The position numbers and the translations under genes are program-made. Source: CAG-390 sp045541375 (GTDB taxonomy: Bacteria; Bacillota; Clostridia; Oscillospirales; CAG-272). From it: DNA of 64,000 bases. The notes under the pieces were generated by a model that was given only the letters and a program-made list of their open reading frames with translations, did not search any database and was not told the origin of the DNA. This document shows, in pieces, positions 34,848 to 42,660 of this stretch. Positions within the stretch are counted from its first letter, which is position 1. Each line of letters starts with the position of its first letter. The stretch is from NCBI GenBank assembly GCA_045541375.1, contig JAZQJB010000144.1:1-64000 (forward strand), written 5' to 3'.

Positions 34848-36482
34848 ATGAAAGTTTGTATAATTCAACCCTTGTATTCCGCAGATTGGAATGATTCTGA
34901 GAAGCTTTTCAAGTGGGAGCTTGATATTATGGATAAATGCGATGAGAGTATGGATCTTATCGTTCTGCCCGAGTCGACTGATGTTCCCGCGTATGCAAAA
35001 ACTTTTGAACAGCATCGCGAAAGCTACAAGAGATATAATAAGGCTATCCTCGATAAAGCGTCAGAGACCGCAAAAAGATGCAATAGTGTTCTCTTTATCA
35101 ATGCCCTCTATGATTCATGCAATGGTTTGATTAATACAACTTACGCTTTCGACAGAGAAGGAAATGTCGCAGGACATTATTTTAAGCAGCATCCAACGAA
35201 CGGAGAAGTGTTCAACCGTCAGCTTGACAGCGAGTATTCTTATGAGTTCTCCGAACCTACATATCTTGATATTGACGGAATCAGATACTGCTTCCTTACT
35301 TGTTATGACTTCTATTTCTACGAGAGCTTTGCCAATATCGCTCGCAGACATCCCGACATCATTATCGGATGCTCGCACCAGCGCACCGACAGACAGGATG
35401 CGCTCGATATGATCAGCAGATTCCTGGCGTATAACACGAATGCGTACGTCGTCAGATCTTCAGTCAGCATGGGTATGGACTCCGAAATTGGCGGTGGAAG
35501 TATGGTCGTTTCCCCAGAAGGAAAGACGCTTGTTGATATGAAGTCGCGCGTCGGAATGGAAATTTGCGAGATCGATCCTTCTAAAAAATACTATAAACCC
35601 GCAGGCTTCGGTAATCCCGAAATCGCCCATTTCGAATACATTGAACATGGAAGAAGACCTTGGAAGTACAGACCCGCAGGAAGCGCAATTATGCTGCCTG
35701 ATAATCTGGCACCTTATCCGAGACTTTGTGCTCACCGAGGATTCAATACCGCTGCTCCCGAAAACAGCTTGCCCGCTTTCGGCGCCGCAGTTGCTCTCGG
35801 TGCTCCCGAGATCGAATTCGACTTGTGGGAAACCAAAGACGGTGAGATCGTTTCGATTCATGACAGCAAGCTTGACAGAGTTTCCGACGGAACGGGACGC
35901 GTGTGGGATTACACACTTGAAGAGCTTAAACAATTTAACTTCGGTAAGGGATATGACGGAGTATATGACGGCTTGAAGATCCTTACTTTTGAAGAGATCC
36001 TGAAGAAGTTCTCGAGCCATGTTATTATGAATATTCATATTAAATCGCACGATAACTTTACCCCCTTGAATGAGGTCTATCTCAAAAAGATCATTAAGTT
36101 TATCGATATTTACGATTGCGAAAAGTACGTTTACTTTATGTCAGGAAACGACGAAGTCCTCAAGCAGCTCGGCACTCTTGCGCCTCATCTCAAGAGATGT
36201 GTTGGTGCAGGTGCACAAAAAGACCTTATCGTCGAGAGAGCAATTGAGCTTGGATGTGAAATGGTTCAGTTCTTCAAAGAGCACATCACGCCCGAAAAGG
36301 TTGAGCTTGCCCATAAGCACGGAATCATTTGCAATTACTTCTATTGCGATGATCCTGAAAAAGCAAATTATTACTTGGATATGGGTATTGATACAATACT
36401 TACCAACGATTATCAGCGAATGTATAATGCGCTTTCCGATCGTCTTGGAAAGGGTGCAAATATACCGAGCAATAAGCATTAA
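34848..36482 (+). CDS. Nitrilase-superfamily amidase fused to glycerophosphodiester phosphodiesterase
   Basis: 544 residues. Residues 1-265 are a carbon-nitrogen hydrolase with the complete Glu-Lys-Cys triad: E42 (LPES), K113 (YFKQH) and C152 (LTCYDF), and second Glu E120. Residues 290-535 are a GDPD TIM barrel with H296-R297 (CAHRGF), PENS at 304, E323 and D325 (IEFDLW), H338 (SIHDSKLDR) and the late TNDY near 520. One chain should therefore cleave an amide and a glycerophosphodiester. AGGAGA ribosome site at 34834. I do not know this fusion as a described family. No signal peptide is present, so it acts inside the cell. Confidence 0.85.
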   Translation: MKVCIIQPLYSADWNDSEKLFKWELDIMDKCDESMDLIVLPESTDVPAYAKTFEQHRESYKRYNKAILDKASETAKRCNSVLFINALYDSCNGLINTTYAFDREGNVAGHYFKQHPTNGEVFNRQLDSEYSYEFSEPTYLDIDGIRYCFLTCYDFYFYESFANIARRHPDIIIGCSHQRTDRQDALDMISRFLAYNTNAYVVRSSVSMGMDSEIGGGSMVVSPEGKTLVDMKSRVGMEICEIDPSKKYYKPAGFGNPEIAHFEYIEHGRRPWKYRPAGSAIMLPDNLAPYPRLCAHRGFNTAAPENSLPAFGAAVALGAPEIEFDLWETKDGEIVSIHDSKLDRVSDGTGRVWDYTLEELKQFNFGKGYDGVYDGLKILTFEEILKKFSSHVIMNIHIKSHDNFTPLNEVYLKKIIKFIDIYDCEKYVYFMSGNDEVLKQLGTLAPHLKRCVGAGAQKDLIVERAIELGCEMVQFFKEHITPEKVELAHKHGIICNYFYCDDPEKANYYLDMGIDTILTNDYQRMYNALSDRLGKGANIPSNKH

Positions 36483-36508
36483 AGATTCCGGAAAGGTCCA
36501 CGCATTTT

Positions 36509-37387
36509 ATGACTGACAAAAAGAAATTATCCTTCGCTTTTATAATTTTGGCGGGAATATGCTGGGGCACATCTCCAATATTCGTGCACTATCTTGCTCC
36601 ATACGGCTTCACTTCACAGCAAATGACTGCTGTCAGAGGTACCGTATCCTTTATCTTCATGCTGATATATGTAGCATTGGCAAACAGAAGGCTCTTTAAA
36701 ATCAAGGCTAAGGATCTGGGACTTTGCGCAATCATCGGCGCATCACTTTTCGGTACGGCGTTTTGCTATTACAGCGCAATGCAGATGACGTCAACATCAA
36801 CAGCGGTAGTGCTTATGTATACTGCACCGATATACGTTATGCTTTTTTCGGTACTTTTCTTGGGCGAAAGGTTCTCAAAAGGCAAGATGATTGCTTTGAT
36901 AATGATGTTACTCGGTTGTTGCCTTGTGTCGGGTATTATCACAGGCTTGAAATTTGACGTAATTGGAATCCTTGTCGGAATACTCACAAGTTTTATTTAT
37001 GCTGCCTATAACATTCTGACAAAAATATCGATGCAAAAGAAGCTTGAACCGGTCACGGTTACTCTTTATAGTTTCTTGTTTATGAGCATCATATCCATTG
37101 CGGTATGTAAACCCGCAGATCTGATTGGCAATATTGCGTCAGCACCAATGCCTACCCTCCCACTTTGCATAGGTCTTGGTATTGTTACATTCGTTATGCC
37201 GTATTTTATGTTCACTTGGTCGATGAAGCATCTCCCTGCCGGAATTGCTTCTGCATTAAGTGTAGTTGAACCTATGGCCGCTACCGTTTTCAGCGCGGTG
37301 CTGTTCTTTGAGATTCCCGATCCTTGGTCAATCGGCGGAATCGTTTTGATTCTTGCGGCAGTATATTTGCTTGGCAGATCTGAGTAG
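36509..37387 (+). CDS. EamA/DMT-family transporter
   Basis: 292-residue membrane protein with ten hydrophobic segments in two internal repeats of five. The first repeat opens AFIILAGICWGTSPIFVHYL, and the second starts GILTSFIYAAYNILTKI. The DMT superfamily exports or imports metabolites such as amino acids, purines, sugars or quaternary amines. It is the only transporter in the 30-40 kb cluster and may move the substrate or product of the fusion enzyme (inference). The next gene starts 11 bases later, so it is in the same transcript. Confidence 0.84.
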   Translation: MTDKKKLSFAFIILAGICWGTSPIFVHYLAPYGFTSQQMTAVRGTVSFIFMLIYVALANRRLFKIKAKDLGLCAIIGASLFGTAFCYYSAMQMTSTSTAVVLMYTAPIYVMLFSVLFLGERFSKGKMIALIMMLLGCCLVSGIITGLKFDVIGILVGILTSFIYAAYNILTKISMQKKLEPVTVTLYSFLFMSIISIAVCKPADLIGNIASAPMPTLPLCIGLGIVTFVMPYFMFTWSMKHLPAGIASALSVVEPMAATVFSAVLFFEIPDPWSIGGIVLILAAVYLLGRSE

Positions 37388-37398
37388 GCGGTGAGATT

Positions 37399-37827
37399 AT
37401 GATAATTAAACACTATAATAAATTGCCTGACGAATCCCGCGAAATACGCATAAAAGTCTTTGTTGACGAACAGGGTTTTCAGGAAGAATTTGATACGCAA
37501 GATAACAGCGCTGTCCATTTTCTTGCGTTTACAGAAGATAATACCGCTATGGGAACATGCAGAATATTTCAAGCGGACGTTGAAGGCGAATATTTTCTTG
37601 GACGTTTAGCAGTTTTGCGCGAATATAGAGGCTTGGCTGTCGGCAGACACCTTATTGATGTAGCAGAGAAGTATGTTATCTCTGTCGGCGGGCATTCTAT
37701 AAGGCTGCATTCTCAGTTGCACGCCAAGGGATTCTATGAAAAATGCGGTTATACAGCTTTCGGTGAAATTGAACCGGAAGAAGGTTGCCCGCATATTTGG
37801 ATGATTAAAAATCTGATTGATAATTGA
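37399..37827 (+). CDS. GNAT family N-acetyltransferase
   Basis: 142 residues with the GNAT core: VFVDEQGFQEEFDTQ near residue 12, AMGTCRIFQ near 50, the acetyl-CoA loop REYRGLAVGRHLI near 75 (RGxGxG/A variant), and HSQLHAKGFYEKCGY near 110. It resembles the YjcF/ElaA-like branch of small GNATs with unknown acceptors. Within the cluster it may acetylate an amine released upstream. That is an inference from position only. Confidence 0.82.
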   Translation: MIIKHYNKLPDESREIRIKVFVDEQGFQEEFDTQDNSAVHFLAFTEDNTAMGTCRIFQADVEGEYFLGRLAVLREYRGLAVGRHLIDVAEKYVISVGGHSIRLHSQLHAKGFYEKCGYTAFGEIEPEEGCPHIWMIKNLIDN

Positions 37828-37839
37828 CAGGAGTTAGGA

Positions 37840-39144
37840 ATGAGTTCAATTAAAATAGAACGCGAAATTAATGTTGTTGCATCTTATGATACAGTTGTTT
37901 GCGGCGGTGGTCCCGCAGGTTGGATCGCTGCTGTTTCATCGGCAAGATCCGGTAAAAAGACCGCTTTGATAGAAAAGTACGGATTTTTCGGTGGAACCGC
38001 GACTGCGGGTTATGTTGTTCCGATTAGCGGATTCTTCTTCAAGGGCAAACGTGTTGTCGGTGGTATTGCTTGGGAGTTTGTCGAGGAACTCGAGAGACTT
38101 GATGCCGCTTTTGTCGAATATCCCAAGGGACACGTGTCTGTTAACCCCGAGTACTATAAGCTCGTTGCGCGCAGAATGCTCGAGGAGAGTGGTGTAGATC
38201 TTTATACCAACTCTTATGTTTCCGATTGCATCATGGAAGGCAAACGTGTTACTCACGTGGTTATTAACAGTAAGAATGGCGCGGAAGCAATTGAGGGCAA
38301 GTGCTTTATTGACGCAACCGGTGACGCCGATCTGTTTGCACGCTGCGGTGCACCTATGATGGAAAAGACAAACGAACTTCAGCCGATGTCGTTGTGTTTT
38401 GTTATTACCGGTGTTGATACTTCCACTGACTTGCTGAAAAATTGCATCCACCACGACGGTAAGCACGGTAATTCCTTGAATAAAGTAATACATAATTATC
38501 TTGTTGAGGCAGGAAAGAGTGAGGAGGTTCCTCAGTTTGGCGGTCCTTGGTTCAATGTACTTCTGAAGGGCAACAGCCTTGCTGTCAACATCACCAGGGC
38601 AGAGGCAGATGCGTCCGACCGTTCCTCATATACAAAGGCAGAAGGCAAGCTTCATCGGGATATGTTTGCTATCGTTGACCTTCTTAAAAAGGAATATCCC
38701 GAATTTAAGGATGCCGAGATCGTTGTTTCAGGCATTAATGCGGGTGTTCGTGAAACAAGAAATATCAAGGGTGTATATACCTTAACGAATGAAGATTTCA
38801 AAAAGGGAATAGAGTACGCTTGTCCTGTCGCACAGTGTGCGCATCCTATGGATATTCACAAAGCCAAGGATGATGATCAGATTCTGATTTATCTTGATAA
38901 GAACTCATATGTCCCTTATGAAACTATGGTTTCTTATTCGCTTGATAACGTTATCGCTGCAGGACGCTGTATTTCTGCAGAGAGCGAGCCTTATGCGTCT
39001 CTCAGGGTTCAGGCAACGCTTATGAGCATCGGTGAATGTGCAGGTCTTGCCGCATCTCTTGCTTGTGACTGCGGCTGTCCCGTAAACGCTTTACCTTTAA
39101 CAGAACTTAAATCTATGATCGACTCACGCGGTTGCGTGCTTTAA
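37840..39144 (+). CDS. FAD-dependent oxidoreductase (PF12831-like), second copy
   Basis: 434 residues, related in architecture to the product at 31308 but clearly divergent. TVVCGGGPAGWIAAVSSARSG near residue 20 binds the FAD ADP. YGFFGGTATAGYVVPISG near 50, CFIDATGDADLFARCGAP near 155 and SLDNVIAAGRCISAE near 375 are the family marks. It is 12 bases downstream of the GNAT gene and reads directly towards the AbgA-like hydrolase. A second dehydrogenase in the same unit hints that two hydroxyl or amine groups of one substrate are oxidised in turn (inference). Confidence 0.82.
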   Translation: MSSIKIEREINVVASYDTVVCGGGPAGWIAAVSSARSGKKTALIEKYGFFGGTATAGYVVPISGFFFKGKRVVGGIAWEFVEELERLDAAFVEYPKGHVSVNPEYYKLVARRMLEESGVDLYTNSYVSDCIMEGKRVTHVVINSKNGAEAIEGKCFIDATGDADLFARCGAPMMEKTNELQPMSLCFVITGVDTSTDLLKNCIHHDGKHGNSLNKVIHNYLVEAGKSEEVPQFGGPWFNVLLKGNSLAVNITRAEADASDRSSYTKAEGKLHRDMFAIVDLLKKEYPEFKDAEIVVSGINAGVRETRNIKGVYTLTNEDFKKGIEYACPVAQCAHPMDIHKAKDDDQILIYLDKNSYVPYETMVSYSLDNVIAAGRCISAESEPYASLRVQATLMSIGECAGLAASLACDCGCPVNALPLTELKSMIDSRGCVL

Positions 39145-39152
39145 TACTAGAA

Positions 39153-40457
39153 ATGAAAAGAATAATTCAAGAAGCAAGGCTGTTGCAAGAAGAAGCAACC
39201 CGTCTTCGCCGTGACTTTCATAAACATCCCGAGCGTGGTTTTTGCGAATTCAGAACAGCTTCAAAAATAATTGAATACCTAAAAGGACTCGGCCTTGAAG
39301 TGAAATATGGCGCTGAGGTCATCAGTAAAGACAATATCCTAGGTGCACCGAATCTTGAAATGCTTTCTTCGGAACAGGAACGAGCTCTCAATGAGGGAGT
39401 GTCAGAAGAACTCGTTGACGCTATGTCGGGCGGCGCAACTGCTGTTGTATCAACTATTAACGGTACCGGTACCGGTTCACCGCGAACCATTGCGTTCAGA
39501 TTTGATATGGATTGCAACGAGCTATCCGAATCCGAAAGCGAAGAACACAGACCTTTCAGAGAAGGTTTTTCGTCAATTCATCCCGGTTGCACTCATGCTT
39601 GCGGACATGACGGACACGTTACCATAGGCTTAATTCTGGCGCGTCTGCTTGTTGATAACAGAGAAAGATTCTCGGGCAAAATCAAGCTGATCTTCCAACC
39701 TGCAGAAGAGGGCGTGAGAGGCGCGGCGGCAATGGTCGCGGCAGGAGTTGTGGATGACGCGGACTACTTCTTTTCTGGACACCTTGGCCTTTCTGCAAAC
39801 AAAAGAGGTAAGCTTGCTTGCTCTACCGACGGCTTTCTTTGCGCATCAAAATTTGATGCCGAGTTCTTTGGAAAGAGTGCTCACGCAGGTCTTGCACCTC
39901 AAGAAGGCAATAACGCTTTGTTAGCTGCCTCGCAAGCTGCGCTTTCGCTTCACGGAATTTCACGTCACGGAGGCGGTGCGTCGCGAATTAACGTTGGTGT
40001 AATTCAAGGCGGCAGCGGCAGAAATGTTATTCCGGACTATGCAAAGATTCTGTTTGAAACCAGAGGAGAAAACGACGGCATCAACGCATATATGGTCGAG
40101 AATGCTCAAAATATCGTAAAAGCATCCGCACAGATTTATGGGGTTGAAAACAAGATGCGCTGTGTGGGACACGCTTCTTCATTTAAGCCCGATATTGAGT
40201 TTGCTGAAGAGTTATACGCCGTAGCAAATGAGACTGAAATTTTTGATGATCTTGTGCTTGTCGCAAATATGAATGCGAGCGAGGACTGTACTGCTTTTAT
40301 GAATCGTGTGACAGAGAAGGGCGGCAAAGCGGCGAATTTCTTGTTTGGAACTGATCTGGCAAGCCCGCATCATACTCCAAAGTTTGATATTAACGAGGAT
40401 TCGCTTACCGACGCTGCGGCATTTCTCGGTATCCTTGCAATCAAATATTCAAATTAA
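39153..40457 (+). CDS. M20 amidohydrolase, AbgA-like
   Basis: 434-residue zinc amidohydrolase. The N-terminus RRDFHKHPERGFCEFRTASKIIEYL has the metal and substrate order of aminobenzoyl-glutamate hydrolase subunit A. RFDMDCNE near 125 and THACGHDGHVTIG near 155 give the dinuclear site. QPAEEGVRGAAAM near 190 has the catalytic Glu, followed by the dimerisation domain. Such enzymes split N-acyl or N-aroyl amino acids. ATG 39153 lies just after the preceding stop, and an upstream alternative start overlaps it. It is the last enzyme of the 30-40 kb cluster. Confidence 0.82.
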   Translation: MKRIIQEARLLQEEATRLRRDFHKHPERGFCEFRTASKIIEYLKGLGLEVKYGAEVISKDNILGAPNLEMLSSEQERALNEGVSEELVDAMSGGATAVVSTINGTGTGSPRTIAFRFDMDCNELSESESEEHRPFREGFSSIHPGCTHACGHDGHVTIGLILARLLVDNRERFSGKIKLIFQPAEEGVRGAAAMVAAGVVDDADYFFSGHLGLSANKRGKLACSTDGFLCASKFDAEFFGKSAHAGLAPQEGNNALLAASQAALSLHGISRHGGGASRINVGVIQGGSGRNVIPDYAKILFETRGENDGINAYMVENAQNIVKASAQIYGVENKMRCVGHASSFKPDIEFAEELYAVANETEIFDDLVLVANMNASEDCTAFMNRVTEKGGKAANFLFGTDLASPHHTPKFDINEDSLTDAAAFLGILAIKYSN

Positions 40458-40474
40458 TTATATAGGTGATATTT

Positions 40475-41263
40475 ATGTACCCGTATGAAGTTATTTTTGG
40501 AATGACGTTTTATGATATTTTTCTCGCTGTCGGTGTGATTGCTGCACTGGTAATTGCAAGGATTTTTGCCGACAAGGATAAAGTATCTGCCAAATTGTTC
40601 AATTTCATATTATTGGTAGGGAGTGTTGCAATAGCACTCGGCTATTTCAGTGCGGTCTTTACTCAAGCGATATATAACTGGTTGGACGGCGGGGAATTTG
40701 TAATAAATTCTTCTACCGGCGCAACATTTCTTGGTGGTCTCGTTGGCGGTGTTTTGACTTTTTTGATTGGATACTTTGTGATTGGTCACTTCGCATTTAA
40801 GTCAAAGGAAAATGTAAAGTATTTCCCAAGACTGCTTGATTTTGCCGCGGTTTCGATAACTGCCGCACACGGATTCGGTAGGCTTGGTTGCCTTACTGCA
40901 GGTTGCTGCCATGGACGAGTAACCGATGCGTGGTATGGTATTTATCATATAACCCTTGATGCGACAGTTGTACCCGTGCAGTTATTTGAGGCTATGTTCT
41001 TGTTCACTCTTTGTGCAATTCTTGCCGTCCTTGCATCAAAAAAGATTCCAGGAACTATGGCAATATATATGTCCGTTTACGGTATATGGCGTATCTTTGC
41101 AGAAATGCTGAGAGATGATTACAGAGGAAGCACGTTTGTCGATTTCCTTACTCCTTCACAGTTGACATCGATCATTCTGTTGGTATTTTCTGTCCCGATA
41201 TTCCTTTATACGTTTTTTGAACACAAAAAGCGCTCTCAAAAGGAGAACCGAAGTGAAGATTAA
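40475..41263 (+). CDS. Lgt-like membrane protein with altered active-site motifs
   Basis: 262 residues with 7 hydrophobic segments in the arrangement of prolipoprotein diacylglyceryl transferase. The equivalent of the essential HGGL reads LGGLVGG near residue 85, so the His is Leu. The GRxGNFxNGExxGR signature reads GRLGCLTAGCCHGR near residue 135, with Cys replacing Asn and Glu. It is therefore unlikely to be the main lipoprotein transferase. It is more likely one of the Lgt-like paralogues widely annotated under that name. The CPBP protease gene overlaps its end by 11 bases, so the two are co-translated. Confidence 0.78.
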   Translation: MYPYEVIFGMTFYDIFLAVGVIAALVIARIFADKDKVSAKLFNFILLVGSVAIALGYFSAVFTQAIYNWLDGGEFVINSSTGATFLGGLVGGVLTFLIGYFVIGHFAFKSKENVKYFPRLLDFAAVSITAAHGFGRLGCLTAGCCHGRVTDAWYGIYHITLDATVVPVQLFEAMFLFTLCAILAVLASKKIPGTMAIYMSVYGIWRIFAEMLRDDYRGSTFVDFLTPSQLTSIILLVFSVPIFLYTFFEHKKRSQKENRSED

Positions 41264-42050
41264 CAAAAAAATGTTCGGTATCTTGCTTTTGATACCGTCA
41301 GCAATCCTGTTGTTCCTTGAACTAAAGCCGATTGATTTGTATGAAGATCCGGTTATGAATCAAATGGTTCAGATAATTCTGACAAGAACTGCGGGCAGCT
41401 TGGTTTTTGTTCCTCTTTGCATCTATATGGGATATAACGTGTTGGGATTAACCAAGAGTAATAGGACAAGGAGTTTGTTGTATACTTTGGTGCCTCTTGC
41501 TGTTGTAGTTAATAATTTCCCCATTATAGGAGTCATCAGCGGTGCAGCTTACGTAACCAAGCCATATTGGTATATTGCAGTATTTGCTTTAGAATCCTTA
41601 ATGATAGGCTTGTTTGAGGAATTTGCCTTCAGAGGCGTTTTGTTCCCTTACATACTCGAGAATCGCAGAAAAACATCGCGCAGCATATTCAAAGCTACCG
41701 TTATATCCTCTGCGGCATTTGGTGCAGTTCATCTGTTCAATCTTTTGTCCGGCGGCGGTGTTGGAGGAGTGTTACTTCAAGTTGGATATTCATTCCTAAT
41801 TGGCGGTATGTGTGCAATCGTTTTGCTTTATACCAGATGCATTTGGATATGCGTCGCTCTCCACGCGATCTACGATTTTTGCGGATTTATGATACCGACA
41901 TTGGGCACGGGAATAATCTGGGATCCGATAACTGTTACCATCACGGCAATACTCGGGGTATTTGCTTTAGTGTTTATGGTATTATGGTTAAAGAAGATCA
42001 CTCCCGAACAGGTCGAAGAGATCTATACAAAAAATAAGAAGCGCAACTAA
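41253..42050 (+). CDS. CPBP family intramembrane glutamic protease
   Basis: 265-residue polytopic protein of the CAAX protease and bacteriocin-processing (Abi) family. The EExxxR motif appears as FEEFAFRGVLFPYIL near residue 127, the second His motif as AAFGAVHLFNLL near 155, and the third as LHAIYDFCG near 205, completing the proposed active site. GTG 41253 with AGGAGA at 41241 fixes the start inside the preceding gene. The family cleaves membrane peptides or provides immunity to self-made bacteriocins. No bacteriocin gene is visible nearby. Confidence 0.86.
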   Translation: MKINKKMFGILLLIPSAILLFLELKPIDLYEDPVMNQMVQIILTRTAGSLVFVPLCIYMGYNVLGLTKSNRTRSLLYTLVPLAVVVNNFPIIGVISGAAYVTKPYWYIAVFALESLMIGLFEEFAFRGVLFPYILENRRKTSRSIFKATVISSAAFGAVHLFNLLSGGGVGGVLLQVGYSFLIGGMCAIVLLYTRCIWICVALHAIYDFCGFMIPTLGTGIIWDPITVTITAILGVFALVFMVLWLKKITPEQVEEIYTKNKKRN

Positions 42051-42061
42051 AGCGCTTCTTA
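42035..42061. terminator. Bidirectional terminator between the CPBP gene and rnhA
   Basis: 10-bp stem (42035-42044 with 42052-42061) with a 7-base loop. It lies over the ends of both convergent genes (the CPBP stop is at 42050) and has T-rich flanks in each direction. Confidence 0.8.
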
Positions 42062-42496
42062 TTTATATTTATCGGCGGATGCTGTTGCAAGTTCGTCGCA
42101 ACGTTCATTGTAAGGGTGACCGTTATGTCCCTTTACCCAAACAAAGGTTACTCTGTGAATGTCGAGTAAGTTGAGCAAGCGCTCCCATAGATCGGGGTTA
42201 GCCGCGGGCTCATTTTTGTTTCTCATCCATCCCTTTTGCTTCCAGGAGTATACCCATCCTTTGGTAACGGCATCGCATAGATATTTGGAATCGGTAGTCA
42301 AAGTGACAGAGCAAGGAAATTTCAATTCTTCGAGTGCGCGAATTGCTCCCATAAGCTCCATTCTGTTGTTTGTGGTGGAAGCTTCGCCGTCAGATAACTC
42401 TTTTTTATGTTCACCGTAAACGAGTATCGCTCCCCACCCTCCGGGGCCGGGGTTGCCTCTGCATGCACCGTCGGTGTAAATCTCAACTTCTTTCAT
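42059..42496 (-). CDS. rnhA: Ribonuclease HI
   Basis: 145 residues. The catalytic carboxylates are visible as IYTDGACRGNPG (Asp near residue 8), NNRMELMGAI (Glu near 46), TTDSKYLCD (Asp near 68) and the last Asp in HPYNERCDELA near 135, together with the conserved KGHNGH. It removes RNA from RNA-DNA hybrids. The handle helix, WMRNKNEPAANPDLW, is of the E. coli type. It is monocistronic, with its own promoter at 42527 on the minus strand and a shared terminator. Confidence 0.95.
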   Translation of the reverse strand: MKEVEIYTDGACRGNPGPGGWGAILVYGEHKKELSDGEASTTNNRMELMGAIRALEELKFPCSVTLTTDSKYLCDAVTKGWVYSWKQKGWMRNKNEPAANPDLWERLLNLLDIHRVTFVWVKGHNGHPYNERCDELATASADKYK

Positions 42497-42526
42497 AACA
42501 TCCTCTTTTGAGTTTGATTATATATT

Positions 42527-42555
42527 ATTATACCATATTTTATGCTGAATATCAA
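42527..42555 (-). promoter_or_regulatory. Promoter of rnhA
   Basis: Minus strand: TTGATA (42550-42555), a 17-base spacer, and TATAAT (42527-42532), about 30 bases before the ATG. Divergent from the promoter at 42615. Confidence 0.78.
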
Positions 42556-42614
42556 CAATAATTGAGGCAAAATTAAATTTAATATAAAAAATAATAATAT
42601 TTTCAAAAAAACAC

Positions 42615-42643
42615 TTGCAATTATTCCGTAAATAGGGTATAAT
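42615..42643 (+). promoter_or_regulatory. Promoter of the E2-like acyltransferase gene
   Basis: TTGCAA (42615-42620), 17 bases, TATAAT (42638-42643). The -10 element is 17 bases before the first in-frame ATG at 42661, so the leader is very short or translation begins at 42679. Confidence 0.72.
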
Positions 42644-42660
42644 TTATCAACTGAACAAAA

